DNA from: an uncultured Desulfovibrio sp.
GTDB lineage: Bacteria; Desulfobacterota; Desulfovibrionia; Desulfovibrionales; Desulfovibrionaceae
Length of the DNA: 64,000 bases
NCBI GenBank assembly: GCA_913063155.1
Contig: CAJXYU010000008.1
Location: 124,001-188,000, forward strand
Direction: 5' to 3'
The notes under the pieces were generated by a model. It saw only the letters and a list, made by a program, of their open reading frames with translations. It was not told the origin of the DNA and made no database searches. A program made the translations under genes and the position numbers. Each line of letters starts with the position of its first letter. Position 1 is the first letter of the stretch. This document shows positions 20,000 through 29,310 of this stretch, one piece after another.

Positions 20000-21064
20000 A
20001 TGAAAGACTGGAATTTGGCGAAACTTCCACTCGGAGCGACGATTCAGGACGCGGCAGAATCGCTCAACACGTCCACAATGCAGATAGCCCTCATCGTCAG
20101 GGAGGACAACACGCTGGTCGGCGTCGTCACGGACGGCGACATCAGGCGCGGGCTTCTCGCCGGACGCTCGTTGGATTCCGATGTCCAAACAATCATGAGC
20201 ACATCCTTTTCCATCGGGCATGACGACGATGACGATTCCGCACTGCTGGAAAAGATGAAACGCCTCAAGCTTCGCCAACTTCCCATTCTCGATATGCAAG
20301 GCAAGCTTGTGGGGCTCAAGACCTTGTTGCAATTGGTCACTCCTCCCAAATGGGACAACTGGGTCGTTCTCATGGCCGGCGGGCTCGGCAGCCGACTCAG
20401 GCCTCTGACGGAAAATTGCCCGAAACCCCTGTTGCACATTGGAGACAAGCCCATACTGGAAACCATCATCTGCCAGTTCGTTGAGCAGGGCTTCAGCAAC
20501 TTTTATATCTCCATCAACTATATGGGTAAAATGATCCAATCCTACCTGGGCGACGGCTCGCAATTTGGAGCCAACATCAGGTACCTCGAAGAAAAGGAAA
20601 AGCTTGGTACGGGCGGAGCGCTGGGGCTGCTTCCCGACAAACCGACTAAGCCTGTTTTCGTCATGAACGGAGACCTCCTGACCAACATCGACTTCAGAAA
20701 AATGCTCGCATTCCATTCGGAGCAAAATTCCTGCGCCACCATGGCCGTCCGGACCTTCGACATGCAGGTTCCCTTCGGAGTGGTCGGTGTCGAGAACAGC
20801 ATGATCACGAACATAGAGGAAAAACCCCATTACCAGTTCTTCGTCAATGCTGGAATCTATGTTCTTTCCCCCGAAGTGGTCAGCGGTATTCCCAACAACC
20901 GATTTCTGGACATGCCGACACTATTTCAGGGACTGCTAAAGGACCAAAAAAAGACGGCCGCCTTTCCCATTCACGAATACTGGATGGACATCGGCCAGAA
21001 GCAAGATTTTGACCAAGCCAATTCCGATTATTGCTTTCACTTCGCCCCAAGGGATGAGTCCTGA
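20000..21064 (+). CDS. ptmE: CBS-domain sugar-1-phosphate guanylyltransferase, PtmE type
   Basis: Makes the GDP-linked amino sugar that feeds LegB; in Campylobacter the equivalent PtmE activates glucosamine-1-phosphate with GTP. The 354 residues carry two CBS motifs (about 8-115) fused to a nucleotidyltransferase. The transferase loop is LMAGGLGSRLRPLTENCPKP near residues 125-144, with VMNGDLLTNIDF and WMDIGQKQDF. GAGGAATAATAC precedes the ATG. The CBS plus nucleotidyltransferase fusion in a leg operon is the strongest sign that this pathway is GDP-linked. CBS domains could sense a nucleotide. Confidence 0.88.
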   Translation: MKDWNLAKLPLGATIQDAAESLNTSTMQIALIVREDNTLVGVVTDGDIRRGLLAGRSLDSDVQTIMSTSFSIGHDDDDDSALLEKMKRLKLRQLPILDMQGKLVGLKTLLQLVTPPKWDNWVVLMAGGLGSRLRPLTENCPKPLLHIGDKPILETIICQFVEQGFSNFYISINYMGKMIQSYLGDGSQFGANIRYLEEKEKLGTGGALGLLPDKPTKPVFVMNGDLLTNIDFRKMLAFHSEQNSCATMAVRTFDMQVPFGVVGVENSMITNIEEKPHYQFFVNAGIYVLSPEVVSGIPNNRFLDMPTLFQGLLKDQKKTAAFPIHEYWMDIGQKQDFDQANSDYCFHFAPRDES

Positions 21065-21066
21065 CC

Positions 21067-21981
21067 ATGAACACTCTCATCATCGGGTATGGATCCATCG
21101 GTGCGCGACACGCAAAACTCATCCAAGATTTGGGGCACGACATATCCTGCGCCACAAGCAATCCGTCCTGTCCGTTCCGGCGGTTCAACTCCATCGCTCA
21201 AGCACTTTCTGACTGGCTTCCGGAACTTGTCATCGTCTCGACCCCTACGGCGGTCCATCACGCCAGTCTGACGTCACTGGACAAGGAAGGGTACCGAGGC
21301 ACCACCCTCGTGGAAAAGCCTCTCTTCCACAAATCCGAAACGAATACGCCACTGAAAAATCGCGACACCTTTGTTGCCTACAACCTTCGTTTCCACCCCA
21401 TAATAATCCGAACTCGCGAGCTCCTCAGAGGCAAAAAAATCCTCAACGCACGCTTCCATGTCGGCCAGTACCTGCCGGACTGGCGACCGGGAACGGACTA
21501 CAGAACCAGCTACTCCGCCGACAAATGCAAAGGTGGAGGCGTACTGCGTGATCTTTCCCACGAGCTGGACATGGCCACGTGGCTTCTGGGCTCCTGGAAG
21601 CGCGTCACTGCCATCGGAGGGAGGTTCAGCGAGCTTGAAATATCTTCGGACGATACCTATTCCCTGCTTTTGGAAACCGCCCACTGCCCCTGCGTCAGCG
21701 TCAGCCTCGACTACCTGTGTCGAAAAGCCTCGCGCGGCTTCACCATAAATGCCGAGGGGCTCACAGTGCATGGCAGCTTTACCCGCGGGACTCTTGCCGT
21801 CAACGACAGGGAAGAGACCTTTACGACATACCGGGATACAACCTATGAGGCACAGTTGAGGGCGCTTCTGGAAGGTCGGACAGAAAATATGTGTACGTAT
21901 GAGCAGGGCATGGATGTGGTTACCCTGATAGCCGCAGCGGAGAAAGCTGCGCAGCAGCAAACCTGGATCGAAAAAAAATGA
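21067..21981 (+). CDS. Gfo/Idh/MocA family oxidoreductase (second paralogue)
   Basis: The 304-residue protein starts with LIIGYGSIGARHAKL, a Rossmann loop. TLVEKPLFHKSE is a somewhat relaxed form of the family EKP motif, and GGVLRDLSHELDMATWLLG holds the usual active-site histidine. Its closest family look-alike in this window is the gene at 7617; both show GS(I/V)G-R-HA and a late ELDMATWLLG/ESHWIDLML block. It lies 2 bp after ptmE and overlaps legF by ATGA. The reaction is not known; oxidation or reduction of a legionaminate variant is an inference from the operon. Confidence 0.82.
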   Translation: MNTLIIGYGSIGARHAKLIQDLGHDISCATSNPSCPFRRFNSIAQALSDWLPELVIVSTPTAVHHASLTSLDKEGYRGTTLVEKPLFHKSETNTPLKNRDTFVAYNLRFHPIIIRTRELLRGKKILNARFHVGQYLPDWRPGTDYRTSYSADKCKGGGVLRDLSHELDMATWLLGSWKRVTAIGGRFSELEISSDDTYSLLLETAHCPCVSVSLDYLCRKASRGFTINAEGLTVHGSFTRGTLAVNDREETFTTYRDTTYEAQLRALLEGRTENMCTYEQGMDVVTLIAAAEKAAQQQTWIEKK

Positions 21982-22664
21982 AGATAATCGGATTTATTTT
22001 CGCACGGGGGGGCTCCAAAGGGCTTCCCGGGAAAAACATCATGAAACTCGGGGGGATTCCCCTCGTGGCACACGCAGTGCGCGCCGCAAAGGAATCAGGG
22101 CTCATCGACCGGGTTATCCTCTCCACCGACGACGAAGAGATAGCCGAGGTGGGCAGGGAATATGGCGCCGAGGTCCCCTTCATGCGCCCCAAGGAACTTG
22201 CATCGGACAAAACTCCCGAATGGCTTGCTTGGAGGCATGCCATCAACCAGCTCGATCCTTTCGACATATTCGTGTCTCTGCCCTGCACTTCTCCACTACG
22301 ATCCGGACTCGACGTCCGAAAATGCATTGAACTTTACCGGAAAGGCGGGTGCGACATGGTCGTTACCGTCCGCGAGGCGGAACGCCATCCTTCCTTCAAC
22401 ATGGTCACCTTGAATAAACAGGGATACGCCTCTTTAGTCATGCCCCCCGAAAAATCAGTATCCAGACGGCAGGATGCAGCGGAGGTTTTCGATATGACCA
22501 CAGTGGCCTATATCAGCAGCCCTCAATTCATCCTCAATCATGACAACATATTCCAGGGCCGGGTAAAAGCCGTGGAAATCCCAAAAGAACGCGCAGTGGA
22601 CATCGACACGGAATTCGATTTTAAATTCGCAGAATTTCTGCTTACCTACAAATCAAAGAGATAA
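21978..22664 (+). CDS. legF: CMP-legionaminate cytidylyltransferase, LegF
   Basis: Activates legionaminic acid with CTP. The 228 residues have the NeuA-family loop FARGGSKGLPGKN (residues 7-19), STDDEEIAEVGREYGAE, LPCTSPLRSGLDV and a C-terminal VDIDTEFDFKFAE metal-binding segment. The ATG overlaps the stop of the Gfo/Idh gene. Its partner at 6901 has PARSGSKGVRHKN and NIDDEFEIEMAE, so the two copies are separate lineages. With legB, C, H, I, G and ptmE this completes a CMP-legionaminate route from an amino-sugar phosphate. Confidence 0.9.
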   Translation: MKIIGFIFARGGSKGLPGKNIMKLGGIPLVAHAVRAAKESGLIDRVILSTDDEEIAEVGREYGAEVPFMRPKELASDKTPEWLAWRHAINQLDPFDIFVSLPCTSPLRSGLDVRKCIELYRKGGCDMVVTVREAERHPSFNMVTLNKQGYASLVMPPEKSVSRRQDAAEVFDMTTVAYISSPQFILNHDNIFQGRVKAVEIPKERAVDIDTEFDFKFAEFLLTYKSKR

Positions 22665-22667
22665 ATT

Positions 22668-23471
22668 ATGCGCTCCATTCAAGAACTCATGAATCTTTCA
22701 GGAAAAACAGCCCTGATAACCGGAGGCGCAGGCCACATCGGCAAGGCCGTTGCTGATGCACTGGCCGAAGCAGGATGTTCCATCGCCATTGCAGACATAG
22801 ACGCAAGAAGCGCGGAAGAAGTCGCGATGGCACTCAAGGAAAAGTTCCAGATCAAAACAGCGGGATACGATGTCGACCTAGCTGAAGAATCACAGGTAAG
22901 AGAACTCCCCGAGAAAGCCGTCACGGACTTTGGCTCCTTGGACATACTGGTCAACTGTGCCGCCTTTGTCGGGACCTCCGATCTTGAAGGCTGGGTGACT
23001 CCCTTCAAGGAGCAGAGGACAGAAGCGTGGCGCGCGGCCTTCGAAGTCAACCTGACGGCATGCTTCGCCCTGATCCAATCGGCAACCCCCTTTCTGGAAA
23101 GGACGGGCCACGGCTCAATCATAAACATAGCTTCCATGTACGGCTGCACAGGCCCGGACTGGAGGCTCTACGACGACACCCAAATGGGCAACCCGGCAGC
23201 CTATGCAGCCAGCAAGGGCGGCCTCATCCAGCTAACGACGTGGCTGGCGACGACCCTGGCTCCCAATATACGGGTCAATGCCATCAGTCCTGGCGGAATC
23301 TGGCGCAATCAGCCGCAGCGATTCGTCGAACGATACGAAAAGAAAACGCCATTGGGACGCATGGGAATCGAGGAGGACATGAAAGGTGCGGCACTGTATT
23401 TCGCAAGCGACCTTTCTGCCTACGTAACGGGCCAGAACCTTCTGGTAGACGGTGGCTGGACTGCGTGGTGA
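22668..23471 (+). CDS. ptmA: Short-chain dehydrogenase/reductase, PtmA-like
   Basis: The 267-residue SDR has the cofactor loop TGGAGHIGKAVAD (residues 19-31), VNCAAFVG, IINIASMYG, the catalytic YAASKGG (Tyr-x3-Lys) and a closing LLVDGGWTAW. A PtmA-like SDR is a regular member of legionaminate operons, where its exact job is less certain than the other steps. It lies 3 bp after legF and is the last gene of the operon, convergent with the gene at 23490 (18 bp). The general SDR call is firm; the symbol rests on context. Confidence 0.72.
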   Translation: MRSIQELMNLSGKTALITGGAGHIGKAVADALAEAGCSIAIADIDARSAEEVAMALKEKFQIKTAGYDVDLAEESQVRELPEKAVTDFGSLDILVNCAAFVGTSDLEGWVTPFKEQRTEAWRAAFEVNLTACFALIQSATPFLERTGHGSIINIASMYGCTGPDWRLYDDTQMGNPAAYAASKGGLIQLTTWLATTLAPNIRVNAISPGGIWRNQPQRFVERYEKKTPLGRMGIEEDMKGAALYFASDLSAYVTGQNLLVDGGWTAW

Positions 23472-23489
23472 CCTCCTCTTTTTCCCCGC

Positions 23490-24698
23490 CTAGCCGTCCG
23501 TCAGCAAACCCTCCAGCTGCGGCAACAACTGCTCCCAAAAGGTAAGCTCCATATTGACTCCGGGCGGAACGACATATTCCTCCAGAAACCGCCTATACCG
23601 TTCGGCATCGACCTTCATGTCCATTCCCGGATCCAGATCGTATTCTCCGCTGATATTGATCAACCGGGTGCCGAACAATTCTGCGTAATGCCTGATGATT
23701 CCTCCCAAACGATAGGTCTCGAATTCATCAGTGGTTACGGTCAGTATCGCCTTTCCCAACAAAGCGGCAAAACTGATCGCCGTGCTGTACATATTAACAA
23801 CCAGATCGGCTTCAGAGGTCAGCGGCAATGTCTTTCCCTGCACCAGTTCAAAACCGTCATAATACTCCAGCCAGCCTTCCCTCTGGGCTCGGGGATGAGC
23901 AGCGACAACAACGCGCATCCCCAAGTTTTTAAACTTTTCAAGCAGCTTGCGGACGTGAGGATACAGACCCTCTTCTGTTATGGGTCGACGATGGCCGGGG
24001 CGTCGAAGATAGTCTGGATGACGAGGGGAAAAGCTGTCGATGTACGCCACCAAAGGCCGTCCGTCAGGGACAATCCCCGATCCAGGAGACCCGCTCCTTC
24101 TCCAACGCACAAACTCATCGTAGTCCATACTCGGAACCATGATCATCCGAGTCTTCGGGCCAATGGGATAACAAGACTTGCGAGGCCTCACGCTGTTGAC
24201 GACCAAAGCATTCACACTGCGAACACCAACCAACTCCGCAGGACTGGAGGAAGACAGGGCTACCGTCTTTTTTATCTTGTTCAATGAACCGAAATTCTTG
24301 CGCAACGCCCTGAGGCTGAAATCCCGTGAATACATGTTCCGCAGAGAATCTTCAGGCAACGGACAGTTCTTGGGATGAAAAGAAATCATGACGCCATCGA
24401 ACTTCCTGCACGCTTTGTAAAACGCATGAGTACACTTGTCATAATGCAACAGATTGATGACCAGCACATCTTTTCCCACTTGACCGATGGCCCGGCTCAA
24501 AGACTCCAGCCTGGCAAAGCTCTTCCAGGGGCAGGCGCCCGCCGGTGCGTCCGGCCGGTACTTCTTTGCAGACACCGGGGTAAAAATATCCATAGTCTCC
24601 CACACTTCCACCTCATGCCCGGCGGACAAAGCCGGGGCAACATATGTGGCATGAAACTTGAGATCGTATCTGGCACCTATGATATACAAACACTTCAA
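23490..24698 (-). CDS. Glycan-locus protein with GT-B-like C-terminal half
   Basis: The 402-residue protein begins MKCLYIIGARYDLKFHATYV, with a Rossmann-like first strand. A later VVAAHPRAQREGWLEYY strand-loop and a LTSEADLVVNMYSTAISFAAL segment look like the nucleotide-sugar loop of GT-B or glycerophosphotransferase-like proteins. No family-level signature is clear. It stands alone on the minus strand between two plus-strand units and is divergent from the glycosyltransferase at 24975. A transferase role is likely but not proven. Confidence 0.55.
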   Translation of the reverse strand: MKCLYIIGARYDLKFHATYVAPALSAGHEVEVWETMDIFTPVSAKKYRPDAPAGACPWKSFARLESLSRAIGQVGKDVLVINLLHYDKCTHAFYKACRKFDGVMISFHPKNCPLPEDSLRNMYSRDFSLRALRKNFGSLNKIKKTVALSSSSPAELVGVRSVNALVVNSVRPRKSCYPIGPKTRMIMVPSMDYDEFVRWRRSGSPGSGIVPDGRPLVAYIDSFSPRHPDYLRRPGHRRPITEEGLYPHVRKLLEKFKNLGMRVVVAAHPRAQREGWLEYYDGFELVQGKTLPLTSEADLVVNMYSTAISFAALLGKAILTVTTDEFETYRLGGIIRHYAELFGTRLINISGEYDLDPGMDMKVDAERYRRFLEEYVVPPGVNMELTFWEQLLPQLEGLLTDG

Positions 24699-24727
24699 AA
24701 GGAAAACTCCATCTCAGGCTTTTCGAA

Positions 24728-24757
24728 ACAGACCAAACCAACACAGACCAAACCAAC
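24728..24757. repeat. Perfect 15-bp tandem duplication
   Basis: The unit ACAGACCAAACCAAC occurs twice in direct tandem (24728-24742 and 24743-24757), just upstream of the minus-strand gene start at 24698. It could be a doubled regulatory site or a slippage product. Confidence 0.75.
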
Positions 24758-24974
24758 TGTTGAAACACTTATATGGGGCATCCCCAATCTTCAACGACGA
24801 TATCTGTTCACCAAAAGCTGTAGTCATGCCCAACAAATGAAGCAAGCCCAAAGCGCCTGCTTCAACCGGCTCAAGCGTGGTAGCTTTCTCCGCTCCGGAA
24901 TGCTACTTTTTCATCCGGCACATACCAAAAAGATGTGGCGTTTCTCATAACTGAGGCACATTACAGGTAACACC

Positions 24975-26216
24975 ATGAACATAGCCAGCATCATCTCGGA
25001 ATCTCTGCTCAAGGCGGGCGGATACGAAATATTCACCTACAACCTGCTGAACGCCCTTGCTCGCAAAGGGCACCAGGTAACGCTTTACATCTCAGACCGT
25101 GAAGCCCGGAAAAATGGAAATTTTTACAAGCAGGCCCCGTTCAACTATCGCCCACTGCCATGGAAAAGCATGTCCGTGTTCAAACGGTGTCCATCGCTTC
25201 TTCGTCGATGGTTCGAGCGGCAACAGAGACGGCACGGATACGATGTCTGGCAAGTCATGGGAGCTTACCCCGAAGGAGAGCTGGTTTCCAATCTGAGCGG
25301 AAAGGTTCCCCTGGTGCTGCGCACCCATGGCGACGACATTCAGGCAATGCCTGAAATCAGCTATGGCATGCGTCTCGACCCGGTGCTTGACAAAAAAATC
25401 CGGGCAGTCCTCGGCCGCATGGACCGAGTCATAGCGCTCACGGACAGCGTCACCGATGAACTGCTGGGACTCGGAGTTCCACAGGAACGCATCAAGGTCA
25501 TCCCCAACGGTATCAATGCCGACCACTTTGCCAAAGAACGCGACATCCCCTCATGCCGAGGCGGGTATGGCATCAAACCCGATGATTTCCTCATAGTCAC
25601 CGTAGGGCGCAATCACCCCAAAAAAGGCTTCGATCTCATTCCAACCGTAGCTGCGGCGCTTGTAAGGCAAGGGATGAACTTCAAATGGCTCGTAGTGGGC
25701 CAGAATTCCGAGGCGCTCAGGCCGCAACTGAAAGAAAAGCAACTTCTCGACCGGGTGCGGACTGTGCCCAGCATCACTCCGAAGGCCGAAAATGGCGTCC
25801 TCGATTTCGAGCACATGCCGCCCGAGGAACTCGTCGAAATCTACGCCATGGCTGACCTGTTCTTCTTTCCTTCGCGGATTGAAACCTTCGGTCGGGTGCT
25901 CCTGGAATCCATGGCTGCGGGTACGCCGGTCGTCACCACCGATTGTCTCGGCTGCCGCGATGTGGTCGCACACGGAAAATACGGAGTCATGGTCCCCGTA
26001 GACGACACGGATGAGATGATCCGCGCGCTTGCCACACTTACCCGAGACCGAAAGTCCCTCCAAGCCCTGCGCAAAGCAGGACTTGAACGCGCCAGGCAGT
26101 TCTCCTGGGACATCGTCGCCGACCAATACCTGGTCCTTTACTCCTCACTCAAGGAATCTCTCAAAACGGGGAAAGAGGGTGGAACATCCAGGCAGGCACA
26201 TACCATCACGGCATAA
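24975..26216 (+). CDS. Glycosyltransferase family 4
   Basis: The 413-residue GT-B protein has SESLLKAGGYEIFTYNLLNAL as acceptor loop, VLRTHGDDIQAMPE, IPNGINADHF, VGRNHPKKGFDLIP and the donor E-x7-E motif in ETFGRVLLESMAAGTPVV. It retains the features of a retaining hexosyltransferase. A short AGGTAACACC lies before the ATG. It stands alone between a divergent gene and a 222-bp AT-rich gap. It likely adds one sugar of the surface glycan; the donor is unknown. Confidence 0.87.
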   Translation: MNIASIISESLLKAGGYEIFTYNLLNALARKGHQVTLYISDREARKNGNFYKQAPFNYRPLPWKSMSVFKRCPSLLRRWFERQQRRHGYDVWQVMGAYPEGELVSNLSGKVPLVLRTHGDDIQAMPEISYGMRLDPVLDKKIRAVLGRMDRVIALTDSVTDELLGLGVPQERIKVIPNGINADHFAKERDIPSCRGGYGIKPDDFLIVTVGRNHPKKGFDLIPTVAAALVRQGMNFKWLVVGQNSEALRPQLKEKQLLDRVRTVPSITPKAENGVLDFEHMPPEELVEIYAMADLFFFPSRIETFGRVLLESMAAGTPVVTTDCLGCRDVVAHGKYGVMVPVDDTDEMIRALATLTRDRKSLQALRKAGLERARQFSWDIVADQYLVLYSSLKESLKTGKEGGTSRQAHTITA

Positions 26217-26438
26217 CCAAATATCCTCCCCGCCCCTATACAGCACCACTGTGGCGCGGCTTGGGTGGTCGACAAGGAGAACTCTTTTTGATAAAGTATT
26301 TTACGTTTAACTTGATCTATAGTTGGTCATTAATCGCAAGACCATCCATTAAAATAAGAGTAAAAAATTTCTTCTAAATACAAATCCAGATTGTGACATA
26401 ATCAATCACGCCCAGCAGCTTTGCTCCTGCCCCTGTAG

Positions 26439-27908
26439 ATGGAAAAGGCACGCTCCAAGTCAAGCCCCCATCCATCTGACTCGCCAAACAACGAAAACCA
26501 TTCAGTCAAAGTCAGTATGAAAGAAATAATTCTCGTCCATTGCGTTGATACCGAGGGCCCTCTTTATGAATCATTAACCGCCACCTTCGAAAGAGTGAAG
26601 GCCACGTTCGGACTTGAGTTCAAACCCTCGAGAGAACAGTTGGCCCGCCTCAAACGAGGAGAAGACATCCCTGACCAACTCAAGGACGTGGTCATGGATT
26701 TTGTCTCCGACGAACGGCTGAGCTACAACAGCACATGGACGGAAGTCGATGCCATGCTGGACGAACTGATGTCGGAGGAATGGAGAAAAACGCATGTCGA
26801 CGACTTCGGTAACGGCTATACCTTCTCATGGTTCGTCATGGATCACGTCGGTTTTGAGACCAACCCACGCCAGCGGGCTCTGGGCTTCCATTCCATTTAC
26901 GAACATTACCTGGAAATGTTCAACCGCCACTCCCCCCGGCAGGACGCCCTTTACTGGCATTTTCATCCGGTTCCCTTTTCCCGTGCGGCCAACAGGGCCG
27001 CATGTAACTACAGCTTCACAAACCTTCATATTGAATCCATAAGCCGCCGCCTGATCGATCATCTGGATTTCCCCGCGGCTTTTCGGCCCGGGCTCCATTG
27101 CGAACGCCCGGATATCAACCTTTTTCTTGAAATGTGGATTCCTGTGGACTATGGGAATCAGGCGATCCGGGAAAGGGCTGAAGATGCTCTGCAAAAAGAC
27201 GTCTGCGACGGCAGGTTCGGAGACTGGCGTCGTGCTCCGGCCCAGTGGGGGACCTACCATCCGGACTGGTACGACTACCAAACCCCGGGGACCATGAAGC
27301 GGTACATCGCGCGCTGCCTGAACCTCGATGCCCGCGTCCGCCCCATAACGAGGGAGGAAATACGTGAAGCATTCGAACAGACCGGGGGAAATTGTCCCAC
27401 CATACTTTCGGTTACAAACCATGACCAAAAGGAAATGCGTCCCCAGATAGCCTCCTACATGGACATGATACGCGAAATACAGCGGGACTACCCGGACGTG
27501 AAGATCCGCCACGCCAATGCGGTGGACGCCATCCGTCGTGTTGAAACGCTACACGCCGAGCCCCCTGTCCATTTCGACATATCCTGGAGCGGCAACAGGC
27601 TGGATATCAAAACGGACAAACCAGTTTGGGGGCCTCAGCCATGGCTCTGCTTCAAAACACTTGACGGCCGGTACCTCCATGAGAACCTGGACCGCCAGGG
27701 ACGTACCCACTGGAGCTTTATATTCGATATCGACTCGATCCCACTCAACACTCTTGAGGCGATCGGTCTGGCGACGAACGATGATTATTTCAACACGACC
27801 GCCTGCCGGATTTCTGTCGAAAACGGCGTTCCCGGAGAAGCGTCGATACGTTTCCGCAATACTCGAAGTGAGGACAGCCAAAGCCAGCCCGAAAAGCAGG
27901 ACCGTTGA
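26439..27908 (+). CDS. Polysaccharide-deacetylase-like protein, first gene of acyl-ACP cassette
   Basis: The 489-residue protein carries an early ILVHCVDTEGP segment (about residues 31-41), the type of aspartate-bearing strand that opens NodB/CE4-like metal-dependent deacetylases. Histidine-rich parts such as WHFHPVPFSR and a late DVKIRHANAVDAIRR fit a TIM-barrel. The C-terminal 110 residues look like a beta-sandwich. An ATG at 26517 is a good alternative start, just before the conserved part; neither start has a strong ribosome site. The stop overlaps the next start (TGATG). If it deacetylates an N-acetyl sugar, the next gene could re-acylate the amine; this is inference. Confidence 0.5.
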   Translation: MEKARSKSSPHPSDSPNNENHSVKVSMKEIILVHCVDTEGPLYESLTATFERVKATFGLEFKPSREQLARLKRGEDIPDQLKDVVMDFVSDERLSYNSTWTEVDAMLDELMSEEWRKTHVDDFGNGYTFSWFVMDHVGFETNPRQRALGFHSIYEHYLEMFNRHSPRQDALYWHFHPVPFSRAANRAACNYSFTNLHIESISRRLIDHLDFPAAFRPGLHCERPDINLFLEMWIPVDYGNQAIRERAEDALQKDVCDGRFGDWRRAPAQWGTYHPDWYDYQTPGTMKRYIARCLNLDARVRPITREEIREAFEQTGGNCPTILSVTNHDQKEMRPQIASYMDMIREIQRDYPDVKIRHANAVDAIRRVETLHAEPPVHFDISWSGNRLDIKTDKPVWGPQPWLCFKTLDGRYLHENLDRQGRTHWSFIFDIDSIPLNTLEAIGLATNDDYFNTTACRISVENGVPGEASIRFRNTRSEDSQSQPEKQDR

Positions 27909-28690
27909 TGTATTCCTACAATGACATTCAAAATACCCTGACGCAGCTGGGCATAAAAAAGGGTGACACCGTCCTTGTACGCGCCGACCTGCGCTATTTG
28001 GGAACCTACGACAAGGGATTCAGGCAGCTCCCACAAGACTGGTACAACGCCCTGGCATCTGTTGTAGGGCATGCAGAGGGAACCATCGTCACCCCGACGT
28101 CGAACATCAGCTTCTGCAACACGGACAAGGTCTTCGACCCGGCCACCACTCCCAGCGAGTTGGGGGTGCTGGCGGAACACATCCGCAAACTGCCTGGAAC
28201 GATCAGAAGCTTTCACCCCTTTCTTTCATACACGGCCATTGGGAAAAACGCTGCGACCATCTGCAAGGAAGTAGCTCGGCATGGCTTTGGACCGGAAACC
28301 CCCAAAGCCCGCATGATCGACATGGGGGCCAAGCTCGTCAGTATCGGAATACCGCCTAACTACAGCTGCACCACTGTACATCATGTTGAATTCATGATGG
28401 GAGTCCCTTATCGCTATGTGAAAGAATTCATGCAGCCTGTGACGAGAGACGGCGAAATCAAAATTGAGCCGTTCTATCTCTATGTTTGGTATCGCGAATG
28501 CGAATTGAAAAAAAACCTGAACAAAAAGACTATGGGCAGCTTTACAGGTCTTCAGGAAGTCGAACTGGGAAGGGGCAAGGTGGCCGCATACAACCTCGCC
28601 GACTTTTACAAACATTGCGTAAAAATGTATTCGCAAGACATCTATTGCTGGCTGGACACCCCCCCCAAGACCCGCCCGTACAGAAAATGA
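27908..28690 (+). CDS. AAC(3)-type N-acyltransferase in a glycan locus
   Basis: The 260-residue protein matches the aminoglycoside 3-N-acetyltransferase/YokD fold. It begins with the KKGDTVLVRADLRYLG strand and has SELGVLAEHIRKLPGTIRSFHPFLSYTAIG split across residues 78-108. The RS-HP block is the family's most conserved part and includes the active-site His region. Antibiotic resistance is unlikely here: homologues in glycan loci acylate amino sugars. Coupled KAS III-like and ACP genes suggest its donor may be an acyl-ACP rather than acetyl-CoA. The start ATG overlaps the upstream stop and the stop overlaps the next start. Confidence 0.75.
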   Translation: MYSYNDIQNTLTQLGIKKGDTVLVRADLRYLGTYDKGFRQLPQDWYNALASVVGHAEGTIVTPTSNISFCNTDKVFDPATTPSELGVLAEHIRKLPGTIRSFHPFLSYTAIGKNAATICKEVARHGFGPETPKARMIDMGAKLVSIGIPPNYSCTTVHHVEFMMGVPYRYVKEFMQPVTRDGEIKIEPFYLYVWYRECELKKNLNKKTMGSFTGLQEVELGRGKVAAYNLADFYKHCVKMYSQDIYCWLDTPPKTRPYRK

Positions 28691-29310
28691 CCGCTATGAG
28701 CAAAATGCACACCAATCTCCCATTCTGGGGTAGTAGAACCTACCTTCAAAGTTCACAATTGATTGATGAATTAGGGCGGATTCTTCCCCACTTCTCGCAG
28801 GAAGAATGTCATTCACTGAATGTCAAATTCCGTTCTTTCCTCCGTTCACAGGGCGAATTTTATCTCCTCGACAAGGATCGCGTCGAGCAGGCTCATCAGG
28901 GGATATTCACCCTCAGGACGGATGGGGGCAAAATCACTCTCGGCCTCAGGGAAACCGATATTCCCGTCGCCTCCCGCATCGACGACGACGAGAAGCAGCT
29001 CATGGAACCTTGCGAAATCCTGCCCAACGAGAAAACAGGCCGCATCAACGAATACGACCCAAAACGTTTTTTCGCCGTCACCGTCGCACTGAACAAACGG
29101 CTCATACAGGAACTTTCCCCCCCGGAGAAAGGTCAGGCGTGGATTCTTGCCGCACTGGATATGGATAACCCCTTTGCTCAAGCCGACTGCAAGCCAGAAA
29201 TACAATGCAGGGTGATCAGTGTCATCGCCAACAAAATGATCAAGACGCAACTTTTGATGAACGGAGTGAAAGCCGGGAGTACGGTCTTCACAAAGGTTGA
29301 AAAGCCATGA
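28687..29310 (+). CDS. Protein of unknown function inside the acyl-ACP cassette
   Basis: The 207-residue protein starts at the ATG overlapping the stop of the acyltransferase (ATGA) and ends overlapping the KAS III-like gene the same way. I recognise no family. It has no signal peptide or membrane span. It has a helical first third, a beta-rich middle with GKITLGLRETDIPVAS, and a conserved-looking NEKTGRINEYDPKRFFAV. The strict coupling on both sides argues it works with the acyl-transfer genes, perhaps as a dehydratase, thioesterase or acyltransferase partner. That is a guess. Confidence 0.75.
   Translation: MTAMSKMHTNLPFWGSRTYLQSSQLIDELGRILPHFSQEECHSLNVKFRSFLRSQGEFYLLDKDRVEQAHQGIFTLRTDGGKITLGLRETDIPVASRIDDDEKQLMEPCEILPNEKTGRINEYDPKRFFAVTVALNKRLIQELSPPEKGQAWILAALDMDNPFAQADCKPEIQCRVISVIANKMIKTQLLMNGVKAGSTVFTKVEKP

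Noticed and set aside
27908-28690. Aminoglycoside resistance gene
   Set aside because: The AAC(3) fold is present, but the coupled glycan and ACP genes make sugar acylation far more likely.
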